Source of the DNA: Crocinitomicaceae bacterium
GTDB lineage: Bacteria; Bacteroidota; Bacteroidia; Flavobacteriales_D; Crocinitomicaceae
Direction: 5' to 3'
DNA: 64,000 bases
Assembly (NCBI GenBank): GCA_021740745.1
Contig: JAIOZF010000002.1
Location: 1-64,000, forward strand
The notes beneath the pieces are model-generated. The model ran no database searches. It saw only the letters and a program-made list of their open reading frames with translations, and had not been told where the DNA came from. Shown one piece after another: positions 25,978 through 33,971 of the stretch. The position numbers and the translations under genes are program-made. Position 1 is the stretch's first letter. Each line of letters begins with the position of its first letter.

Positions 25978-26657
25978 GTGTTAAGAAATTTTTTTGAATC
26001 TGGACCAACATTAAAAAGTAAGTCAAGGATAGTGACATTATGCTTGAATGGAGAAAACATTTGAGGATATTCCGGATAGTTCGAATAATCCATCCATTCA
26101 ACATGAATATCTTCTTTTTCGAATGCTTCAGTATTCAGATAGCTTTTTGCTGCAGGTCCAGAAATGTAGTGAGTTCCATTTAATTTTTTGATAGCTTCAA
26201 TCAATCGTTCGTTTTTATCACCAATTAATTGAAGGGATTGAGAATCAATTATTTCTGTGTTTATTTCTAATAAAAAGTTTATTTTTTTTATAAATAACAG
26301 ATTTATTTCAGATAAATTATCTGTTTCAATTTCAAAGAATAGGTCTCTAAATTCTTCCGAATAACGTTTAAAAAAGGGTGCTTTTGAATAATTGCCTGCA
26401 AGTGTATTCCAATGCTTTTTATTCCAATTATGCTGTGAAACAAAAGTTTCATTTATTTTTTGGTCTAAATTATTTTGTTTAACAGGGATGGTAAGCCATT
26501 CAAGTCCATTCGGTGTTTTTATAAGGTTGCGATTTCTCCAATCATTTTTGGTATATTGAACTTCATCATAAATCACAAAAACATCCGACTTTTGAATGAT
26601 GTCAAAGTAACCTTTCCATGGAATATAATTGGATTGAAGAATAGCGATTTTTTTCAT
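25974..26657 (-). CDS. WbqC family protein
   Basis: The protein begins KKIAILQSNYIPWKGYFD, the hallmark of the WbqC family (PF08889), continuing with VIYDEVQYTKNDWRNRN and GLEWLTIPV. About 227 residues from the ATG at 26657, which overlaps the wzt stop as ATGA. An ATG four codons earlier is possible but less well placed. WbqC proteins are recurrent in O-antigen and amino-sugar loci. Their reaction is not established to my knowledge; a role alongside the acyltransferase and aminotransferase is suggested by the shared overlaps. Confidence 0.88.
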   Translation of the reverse strand: MKKIAILQSNYIPWKGYFDIIQKSDVFVIYDEVQYTKNDWRNRNLIKTPNGLEWLTIPVKQNNLDQKINETFVSQHNWNKKHWNTLAGNYSKAPFFKRYSEEFRDLFFEIETDNLSEINLLFIKKINFLLEINTEIIDSQSLQLIGDKNERLIEAIKKLNGTHYISGPAAKSYLNTEAFEKEDIHVEWMDYSNYPEYPQMFSPFKHNVTILDLLFNVGPDSKKFLNT

Positions 26658-27892
26658 TCTGAAATCCACTTTAATGTTGGGCGTACGGCTCCATTTATTT
26701 TTCCAAAATAAGCATAATTTCGCTCTTTGTCGGCTACTTCAAAACTGATTGCATTCATTGTATTAAAAAGTGGTCGCATTTCAGCAGAATTGAAATAAAG
26801 GTTAATGGTGTATACCCCATCATTCAATAAATCCTTTGGAATGATACAACTACCTTGACATAAATTAGCTTGATTTTTTTCAAACTTAAACCCAGAACCA
26901 AAAACAACTTCTTCGTGTAAATCGATTAAATCAAATGCTAGAAAAACAGATGGATCTTCAGAAAAATTCCAAAAGGAAAAATGGATTGAAATTTCATCGG
27001 TAATGAATGGATTTGTTGGTTGAACAGAAACAGTTTTTATTTTGATTAATTCATTTCCTGGAGCATCAGTTGGGTTTTCAAAAGAAATACTTGGATTTAA
27101 TTGTTCTGCATTTACTTTCATGTAATGTTCAACAGTTTCATCTGCTGAACCCATAAAGGTAATTCCCCCTCGTTCCATTAAAATACCTCTCTTACACAAT
27201 GATTTTACAGCAACTAAATTGTGACTTACAAAAATTACTGTTCTACCTTGGTTACTAACATCTTTCATTTTTCCAAGGCACTTTTTTTGAAATTCAGCAT
27301 CGCCAACAGCGAGCACTTCGTCCACAATTAAAATTTCTGGTTCCAAGTGCGCTGCTACAGCAAAAGCCAAACGCACGTACATCCCAGATGAATACCTTTT
27401 CACGGGTGTGTCAATGTATTTTTCAACACCAGAAAACGCCACAATTTCATCAAATTTTGAGCGGATTTCTGATTTGGTCATACCCAAAATAGCGCCATTT
27501 AAGAAAATATTTTCACGACCTGTCAATTCCGGATGAAAACCAGTCCCAACTTCAAGTAAAGAAGCTATTCTTCCGCGAATTTTGATTGTGCCCTTCGATG
27601 GTGCAGTAACTTTCGATAGAATTTTTAAAAGTGTACTTTTTCCAGCACCATTTCTACCAATAATTCCAAGAACTTCTCCTTGTTTCACATCAAAGTTGAT
27701 ATCCTTTAATGCCCAAACATAATTAGAATTGCCTTTTTCTTCCCGCGCATTTTCACCAGTAATTTTTTCATACGGATCTTCTTTTCCTCGGATTTTATGC
27801 ATCCAACGATTTAAATCGTGCGAAATAGTACCAGTGCTCACTTGTCCTAATTGATACTGCTTGAAAAGATTTTCTACTTTGATGACTTGCAT
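26654..27892 (-). CDS. wzt: Polysaccharide ABC exporter, ATP-binding protein Wzt
   Basis: A 412-residue ABC ATPase. Walker A is GRNGAGKST at 79-87, the signature is YSSGMYVRLAFA, and Walker B is LIVDEVLAVGD. After residue 250 comes a beta-sandwich C-terminal domain (KTVSVQPTNPFITDEISIHF onward) typical of Wzt proteins that recognise the O-antigen chain end. With Wzm it moves undecaprenyl-linked polysaccharide across the inner membrane. The TMD gene is 36 bp upstream. A Wzx-like flippase is also present at 48283, so two export routes may exist in this genome. Confidence 0.93.
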   Translation of the reverse strand: MQVIKVENLFKQYQLGQVSTGTISHDLNRWMHKIRGKEDPYEKITGENAREEKGNSNYVWALKDINFDVKQGEVLGIIGRNGAGKSTLLKILSKVTAPSKGTIKIRGRIASLLEVGTGFHPELTGRENIFLNGAILGMTKSEIRSKFDEIVAFSGVEKYIDTPVKRYSSGMYVRLAFAVAAHLEPEILIVDEVLAVGDAEFQKKCLGKMKDVSNQGRTVIFVSHNLVAVKSLCKRGILMERGGITFMGSADETVEHYMKVNAEQLNPSISFENPTDAPGNELIKIKTVSVQPTNPFITDEISIHFSFWNFSEDPSVFLAFDLIDLHEEVVFGSGFKFEKNQANLCQGSCIIPKDLLNDGVYTINLYFNSAEMRPLFNTMNAISFEVADKERNYAYFGKINGAVRPTLKWISE

Positions 27893-27928
27893 CTATTTGT
27901 ATAATATAATTTCTACCTAACTAAAACA

Positions 27929-28783
27929 CTAAACAGTGTCCATAAACTTATTTTCAACCCTATTGAAAAACAAAATACCAATAAAAAGAATGCTAATGCT
28001 AAAGATTGTTGAATAAATTAAACCACCTACGTCAAAAGTTCCTATTCCAAAAAAGGAATAGCGAAAGTTTTCAATAATGGGAGTAATGGGATTATAAGAG
28101 AGAAGTTGATGGAGTTTACCACTGGTAAAACTTAAGGGGTAAATGATGGGTGTTGCGTACATCAACAGTTGAATACCAAAAGTCAATAAAAAACTTAAAT
28201 CTCGGTATTTTGTGGTAAGGGCAGAGAAAAGAATTCCCATCCCTAATCCCATTATTGCCATTAGTAGAATTAATAGCGGGAGTAGAAAAATCGTACTATT
28301 TATTTGTATATCAGCATCATTCACTACTACTTGGTAAATTGCTATTAAGACAAACAACAGTACTTGAATGCCCAATTTGATTAAGTTAGAAATGACAATT
28401 GAAATAGGCGTTGTTAGTCTAGGGAAATAAACTTTTCCGAAGATGGATGCATTTGCTACAAAGGTATTGGAAGTTTTGCTGAAACAATCAGAAAAATAAT
28501 TCCAAAGCGTTATTCCGGATAAGTAAAATAAAATTGGGTCAACACCATCAGTTGAAATCCTAGCAATCTGATTAAAAACAAAATAAAAGATGAAGGTGGT
28601 AAATAAAGGTTGAATAAATAACCAAAGTGGTCCAAGAATCGTTTGTTTATAAACAGATACAAAGTCTCGTCTAACAAAAAGTAAAATCAAGTCACGATAG
28701 CGCCAAATTTCTTTTAAGTTAACATCAAACCATCCACGCTTTGGTTTGATTATTTCGGTCCAAGAATCGTTTACATCAACCAT
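27929..28783 (-). CDS. wzm: Polysaccharide ABC exporter, permease Wzm
   Basis: A 284-residue ABC-2 type permease. The N-terminal cytoplasmic part contains WFDVNLKEIWRYRDLILLFV, followed by RRDFVSVYKQTILGPLWLF, the usual amphipathic lead-in. About six membrane segments follow, for example LLPLLILLMAIMGLGMGILF and IFSISILFIGILFF. It forms the channel for Wzt. It is the first gene of the long minus-strand operon, and a perfect TAnnTTTG box lies about 45 bp upstream of its start. Confidence 0.92.
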   Translation of the reverse strand: MVDVNDSWTEIIKPKRGWFDVNLKEIWRYRDLILLFVRRDFVSVYKQTILGPLWLFIQPLFTTFIFYFVFNQIARISTDGVDPILFYLSGITLWNYFSDCFSKTSNTFVANASIFGKVYFPRLTTPISIVISNLIKLGIQVLLFVLIAIYQVVVNDADIQINSTIFLLPLLILLMAIMGLGMGILFSALTTKYRDLSFLLTFGIQLLMYATPIIYPLSFTSGKLHQLLSYNPITPIIENFRYSFFGIGTFDVGGLIYSTIFSISILFIGILFFNRVENKFMDTV

Positions 28784-28824
28784 AAATTATTAAATAACTA
28801 ACGCCGAATTTTAATCTAATCGTT

Positions 28825-28832
28825 CAAATTTA
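28825..28832 (-). promoter_or_regulatory. -7 box of the O-antigen operon
   Basis: TAAATTTG on the minus strand matches the Bacteroidota TAnnTTTG box exactly and lies about 42 bp upstream of wzm. No good -33 TTG was found at the usual spacing, so this is the -7 element only. Confidence 0.6.
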
Positions 28833-28957
28833 ACATTTTTCTTTTTCTTCTTTAAAATTTTATTTCCAACAGAAACATATTGAAATGTCTTTTTAAATCA
28901 TGTTTAGGTTAATGATTTTAAAGAATTGTTAGAACATACAGAAAAATATTTCTTTTT

Positions 28958-31900
28958 TTGATTCAAAATGAATTATTTTTATCTTTTGAATTAATACTGT
29001 TAGTTATGATCGGTTTACGATTAGCAATAAATATACAATCATTTAGGCTAGGCTTATTAGTAGCGATGTCATTATTTTTTGCTCATTTTTTAAGTGCCCA
29101 GTTTGTTCCCGATTTATTATATCCTCACTCGAATGAGGTGACTAAAGAGAGCAGTATAACATTCAAATGGGATAAGGATGTTTATCAAAATTTAAATTTT
29201 CAGTTTCAACTTTCTTTGAACACAAGTTTCTCCACTACACTTCAGGATCAAACGACAACAAACAATACACTGCAAGTGAATGGCCTTTCGAATTATGGGC
29301 AAATGCACTATTGGAGAGTGAGAAGTTCTCAAGGTCCAGTGACTTCCAATTGGTCAGCAGTAGATTCCTTCTATTTGTTTGTGCCAACTTCGATTAATGG
29401 TTTAACAGTATGGCTCGACCCTAATTCTGGTGTTGTATTGAATGGTGCCAATGTTCAAACTATGAATGACAACACGTCCAATTTGAATAATGCTAGTCAG
29501 GCTTCGAATACTCAACGTCCTTTATTTGTTGGTTCGGATAGTTTGATAAATAACAAATCAATTTTGCGTTTTGATGGATTAGATGATTTTTTAGAAATTG
29601 CGGATAATCCAACAATTGACTATACAGACGCATTTTCATCTTTTGTTTTGGTAAAACCAACCGTTATAGCAGTTAATAAAACTATCATGGCCAAATGGGA
29701 TTATCAAACCCAAGGTTCTTGGGCCTGGCAAACCGAATTTGCAACTGCTAATCAACTAATGTTTGCTCCATGTTTTAATATCACAGACCCTGGAAATCAA
29801 AAAGTTTTTACGACAAATGCAAACATGCAACTTTTGCAACCTGCGTTGTTAACTTTGGTTTTTAATGGAAATCAAGTAAATAAAGCCAGATTCTTTAAAA
29901 ATTCGGGTTCTTTAAACACGTCAACATTTAATTCAATTCCTACAGTTTTACCAAACTCAACGGCAACTTTAAAAATTGGTAAATATGGTGGAATTGCGAC
30001 TCGTTATTACCAAGGTGATATCGGAGAGATTCTCATTTACAACAATGATCTTTCCGTGAATGATCGCTCATTGGTAGACAACTACTTACGCTATAAATAT
30101 GCGCCTCCGGTTAATTTAGGTGCAGATACCATAATAAGTACGAATTCTTTTTGTGGATCAATTCAACTTAAAGCGCAATATAAATTTCAATCTTATGTAT
30201 GGTCAAATGGATCAACAGCATCATCCATTTATGCAACTGTGCCAGGCACATATTGGGTTCAAGCAACTGATTTTTTAGGAAATGTTTCGATTGATACGAT
30301 TGTTGTTCATCCCCCTTTTAGTGTCAATGAACCTGCAACGGTTGGATTATTGTGTTTAGATGACACAATCACTTGGCAGACAAGTTATCCTAGTGCGAAT
30401 TTTCTTTTCTTATGGCAAGATGGTTCAGCTAATAATTTTATGGACATAACGCAGGCTGGCGATTACCATGTTAAAATAACTGATTTATTTGGCTGTATTT
30501 TTTATTCGGATACAGTGAATTTTACCATCGATACGTATGCGCAAACCGCTTATTTAGGAAACGACACGAGTTTATGTGTGGGCAATTTAATTGCTTTACA
30601 AGTAGGCGCGGCAGAAACTGTTAACTATGAATGGAACGGCACTTCGACTGTCGGACAGCCGTCGTTCTGGGTTGTTGATACGACTGGGAATTACTTTGTT
30701 GAAACCATAAATGTCAATGGTTGTGTTGCCCGAGACACCATTTTAATTACCATTGCAGGACAAGCACCTGTTGCGAATTTTTCTTTCCAAGATAGATGCA
30801 ATGGTATAGCCAATAATTTTGTCGATTTGAGTGTTCCACTGCCTTCAGATGCTATTGCTAGTTGGTCATGGGATCTAGGCGACGGAACAAATTCATCGGC
30901 TCAAAATCCGAATCACACGTATGCATTGCCAGGAACATATGACATCGAATTGTATGTGGAATCTGCTGGCGGTTGCGGTGCTTTTCAAACGGCGCAAGTG
31001 ACAATTCACACCTTACCAACGGCCGTAATAGGAAGCGCAGGTAATTGCAGCGGACAAGAAGTTCAATTTTCGAATAGTTCAACTGCTGGGTCTAGTGCAA
31101 TTAGCGGTTATTTCTGGGATTTTGACATGCCATGGACAGGGACATATAACAATTCAACAGTAACCGTTCCGAATCGCATATTCGATACCGCTGGATCATA
31201 TGATGTGATGATGGTAGTAACGGATGCCAATTCGTGCACCGATACTGTTTACCAAACAGTAGTGGTCAATCAAACTCCGGACGCGGCTTTTACAGCTCCA
31301 GATGTTTGTGTTGGTGAAAATATCAATTTCACCAACACCACAAGCAATGGAGGCGCAGCTCCAACTTATTTATGGGATTTTGGGGATGTTACCTTTTCTG
31401 TTTTAGCTGTTCCTGTAAAAAGTTATGCTACATACGGCGCAAGAAATATAAAATTAAGTGTAACAGCTGAAAATACTTGTACAGATACTGCAATTCGCCA
31501 AGTGTATGTAAATCCGAATCCAATCATCGATTTCACTTTTGGTCCGTATTGTTTTGGAAGTTATATGGAAATGAACAGTGCTTCATCTCTTCCTGAAGGC
31601 AGTATTGTTTCCAACATGTGGATTATGAACAATGCCGATACAGTGTATGGTGATCCTGCATATTTCCAAATTGATTTAATGGGTCAGAATGAAATTGAGT
31701 TAACAAGCACTTCTGCAGTGGGATGTGCGACAACTGATTTGCAATATTTTGATGTAGTTGATACCTTGATTGCCTCATTTAACGTGGGAACAGGCGTAGT
31801 CGCAGTTGGTGATCCAATTCAATTCAATAACACAAGTATTGGTGCAGGAATCATGTTGTGGAATTTTGATGATGGAACGTTTGCAACTGATCAAGAACCG

Positions 31901-32614
31901 ATACATACGTATACAGGTTTCTTTACTGATTCAATAGTGAATCCTTATTTAATTGCCATCAATGCAGCAGGATGCAAGGACACTGCATACCAAACGCTTC
32001 AATTGGCAGTGCCACGAATAGATCTAGAATTACAGACAATATATACGCAGGAAAATGCGAACTCTTTCACTGTTGGCATTAAATTATACAATGCTGGAAC
32101 TGTTAACATTACCGATGCAGATCTAGAAATGTGGACAGAAAGAGGTTTGTTGTTCACAGAAACATGGAGTGGTTTATTGTTGCCGGGTGAGTCCTTCATC
32201 TATGTATTTAATGGTAAACCCAATGTTGCTATGAATGCAGAAGACGTTGGAGATGCATTTATTTGTATTGAGGGATTAGGATTCAATGCGAACGGACTTG
32301 CAGAAAGTTACTTAGACAATAATAAGACGTGCAAGAACGTGGAGGGAGAAAATGTTATTTTAATGCCGATTTTCCCGAATCCAGTTATTGAAACAATGAC
32401 GCTTCAAGTGATCGTCGGTGCGGAATCAGAATTTACTATCAATCTTTACGATTCGCGTGGTCGAGAGATTCAAACCATCGTTCCAACGCAAACCCTTCCA
32501 GTTGGTTTGTATTCATTTGTTGTTGACGTTCAAAACATTTCCAACGGAACGTATTTTGTCCGCATGATCAATGGCGACAACGAACGCATAGAGAAGATTG
32601 TTATTTCGAAGTAG
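28958..32614 (+). CDS. T9SS-exported surface protein with LamG-like and PKD domains
   Basis: A protein of up to 1218 residues. A better signal peptide starts at the ATG at 29006 (MIGLRLAINIQSFRLGLL, ending FLSAQ), so the mature product may be 16 residues shorter. In order: a fibronectin-III-like segment (about 55-140), a LamG/concanavalin-like domain (about 145-385; FDGLDDFLEI and GEILIYNNDL), Ig-like or SprB-like segments (390-605), several PKD repeats (WDLGDGTNSSAQNPNHTY is diagnostic) and a C-terminal T9SS type A sorting domain from IFPNPVIETM onward. It is probably an adhesin or matrix protein. The TAG stop opens a repeat array. Confidence 0.88.
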   Translation: MIQNELFLSFELILLVMIGLRLAINIQSFRLGLLVAMSLFFAHFLSAQFVPDLLYPHSNEVTKESSITFKWDKDVYQNLNFQFQLSLNTSFSTTLQDQTTTNNTLQVNGLSNYGQMHYWRVRSSQGPVTSNWSAVDSFYLFVPTSINGLTVWLDPNSGVVLNGANVQTMNDNTSNLNNASQASNTQRPLFVGSDSLINNKSILRFDGLDDFLEIADNPTIDYTDAFSSFVLVKPTVIAVNKTIMAKWDYQTQGSWAWQTEFATANQLMFAPCFNITDPGNQKVFTTNANMQLLQPALLTLVFNGNQVNKARFFKNSGSLNTSTFNSIPTVLPNSTATLKIGKYGGIATRYYQGDIGEILIYNNDLSVNDRSLVDNYLRYKYAPPVNLGADTIISTNSFCGSIQLKAQYKFQSYVWSNGSTASSIYATVPGTYWVQATDFLGNVSIDTIVVHPPFSVNEPATVGLLCLDDTITWQTSYPSANFLFLWQDGSANNFMDITQAGDYHVKITDLFGCIFYSDTVNFTIDTYAQTAYLGNDTSLCVGNLIALQVGAAETVNYEWNGTSTVGQPSFWVVDTTGNYFVETINVNGCVARDTILITIAGQAPVANFSFQDRCNGIANNFVDLSVPLPSDAIASWSWDLGDGTNSSAQNPNHTYALPGTYDIELYVESAGGCGAFQTAQVTIHTLPTAVIGSAGNCSGQEVQFSNSSTAGSSAISGYFWDFDMPWTGTYNNSTVTVPNRIFDTAGSYDVMMVVTDANSCTDTVYQTVVVNQTPDAAFTAPDVCVGENINFTNTTSNGGAAPTYLWDFGDVTFSVLAVPVKSYATYGARNIKLSVTAENTCTDTAIRQVYVNPNPIIDFTFGPYCFGSYMEMNSASSLPEGSIVSNMWIMNNADTVYGDPAYFQIDLMGQNEIELTSTSAVGCATTDLQYFDVVDTLIASFNVGTGVVAVGDPIQFNNTSIGAGIMLWNFDDGTFATDQEPIHTYTGFFTDSIVNPYLIAINAAGCKDTAYQTLQLAVPRIDLELQTIYTQENANSFTVGIKLYNAGTVNITDADLEMWTERGLLFTETWSGLLLPGESFIYVFNGKPNVAMNAEDVGDAFICIEGLGFNANGLAESYLDNNKTCKNVEGENVILMPIFPNPVIETMTLQVIVGAESEFTINLYDSRGREIQTIVPTQTLPVGLYSFVVDVQNISNGTYFVRMINGDNERIEKIVISK

Positions 32615-32768
32615 AATTTAGAGCTAGAATTTAGAAGTTAGAATTTAGAGCTAGAAGTTAGATTATCCTCTATCGTCTATCTCTATCCTCTATCTCTGAC
32701 TTCTCGCCTCTATCTCTAGCGTCTATCTCTAGCGTCTATCTCTAGCCTCTATATCTATCTTCTAGATT
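32612..32768. repeat. TAGA arm and TCTA arm, gene-less inverted pair
   Basis: The TAG stop of the upstream gene starts a TAGA arm (32612-32665). A longer TCTA arm (32666-32768) follows immediately and reads in the opposite direction. A transcript would fold as a long imperfect hairpin. There is no gene between the arms, unlike the four-helix-bundle element. Confidence 0.88.
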
Positions 32769-32844
32769 CCACCACAATCTGGTACGTATTTTTACGTAAT
32801 TCCAATTCACAAAGTAACAAAATGATTATGTGGCCGCTTTGAAT

Positions 32845-32962
32845 AACGGATATTTGTACTGTTATCAATCGAAAGAAAGATAATTCATAGTAGAGTAGTG
32901 ATTAGGTAGAGTTTTTAGGTTTAGGTTCAGAAAAAGTCGTTCGTCAGACCAACGGCTTTTTC
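32845..32962 (+). ncRNA. Candidate small RNA ending in an intrinsic terminator
   Basis: About 120 nt between convergent genes start near a GATATTTG sequence (one mismatch to TAnnTTTG) and end in a strong hairpin with a U-tract. No reading frame fits, and the nearest plus-strand gene ended 230 bp earlier. An unannotated small transcript would explain the terminator, but this is inference. Confidence 0.3.
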
Positions 32963-32969
32963 TTTTTTA
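32930..32969 (+). terminator. Intrinsic terminator
   Basis: The stem GAAAAAGTCGTT pairs with AACGGCTTTTTC (one G-U pair) around a 9-nt loop and is followed by TTTTTTAT. Because of the A-run on the left it could also act on minus-strand transcription. Confidence 0.75.
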
Positions 32970-33029
32970 TCTCCAGCCTCCATCTCTAACTTCTATCTCT
33001 AGCCTCTATCTCTATCCTCTAACTTCTAA
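32970..33029. repeat. TCTA-type array at the 3' end of the response-regulator gene
   Basis: Units TCTAAC, TCTATC, TCTAGCC and TCTATCC. The minus-strand gene ends GTT-TAG and continues AAGTTAGAGGATAGAG, so its stop codon belongs to the array. Confidence 0.87.
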
Positions 33030-33670
33030 ACATATCCTTTTTCAATTGCCCAACGACTTAATTGTGCAGCGTTTGGAATCTCTAATTTTTTCAGAATATT
33101 ATGGCGGTGTGTATCAACTGTTCGAGAAGAGATGAATAATTTATCACCAATTTCTTTAGAGGTCATTCCTGTTGAAATGAGTTTGATAATTTCAATTTCT
33201 TTAGTGGTTAGTTCTTTTTTCGCTTCTGCATTCTCAGATTGCACTTGCATCATAGAACTAAAATATCGATCTTTTATTTCAGCTGCTATATAAATTTCAC
33301 CTGCAAAAACCTTATGAATTGCTTCTATCATTTCCGAACGATCACAATTTTTACTTAAGTATCCTTTCGCACCAACGGAAATCAAACGTTTCACAATTGA
33401 GATATCACTGTGAAGTGATAAACCAATGATTTTTGTTTTAGGCAAACTATTGGTTATGGTTGCAGTTGCATCTATACCATTACTCTCCTTCAGATTAATA
33501 TCCATTAAAACGATATCTGGTCGATAACCGATACAAAGTTCATAGGCATCTTTCGCATTGTCTGCTTCAGCGATGACTTTAAAGTTCTCTTGACTTTCTA
33601 AAATCATTTTCCAAGCTTGAGTTATAAGCTTATGATCCTCTACAATAAGTATTTTAATTACTTCTGACAT
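33026..33670 (-). CDS. Response regulator, NarL/LuxR family
   Basis: A 214-residue regulator. The receiver domain has the acidic pair in IVEDHKL, the phosphorylation site Asp in DIVLMDINLKES and the Lys in GYLSKNCD. A LuxR-type helix-turn-helix follows (ELTTKEIEIIKLISTGMTSK, then SSRTVDTHRHNILKKL). No kinase gene is adjacent, so the partner must be elsewhere. Regulated genes are unknown; the divergent subtilase gene is the nearest candidate. Confidence 0.93.
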   Translation of the reverse strand: MSEVIKILIVEDHKLITQAWKMILESQENFKVIAEADNAKDAYELCIGYRPDIVLMDINLKESNGIDATATITNSLPKTKIIGLSLHSDISIVKRLISVGAKGYLSKNCDRSEMIEAIHKVFAGEIYIAAEIKDRYFSSMMQVQSENAEAKKELTTKEIEIIKLISTGMTSKEIGDKLFISSRTVDTHRHNILKKLEIPNAAQLSRWAIEKGYV

Positions 33671-33971
33671 GTTTCGCGGTTGTAGTTGTATTGCAATTGA
33701 AGTACCTAAAGATAGGTAAAAATGTTTGAAAATCGAACTATATTTTTTACATAAATCATTTTGTCTGCCTAAAACACATAAATGAGGGAGGAGGTCAACC
33801 TTCTGATACCCTTGCTAACACTAGTACTACGCATATATACTTAGTGTATAACGTGTTTTTTTGTAGTCTACCTAGAGGGATTGCTGTATTTCCACTTTGT
33901 TAACCCCTTCATTTTAAAAAAAGCGACCACAATCGCCATTCCTTTGCTTCATACAACTAAAACAATATGTT
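33671..33971. other. Divergent intergenic region
   Basis: About 300 bp between the response regulator and the subtilase gene. It holds a small inverted repeat (TATAC at 33836-33840 and GTATA at 33846-33850) and near-matches to -7 boxes for both directions (TATCTTTA on the minus strand, TTCCTTTG on the plus strand). No gene is visible. Confidence 0.5.
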
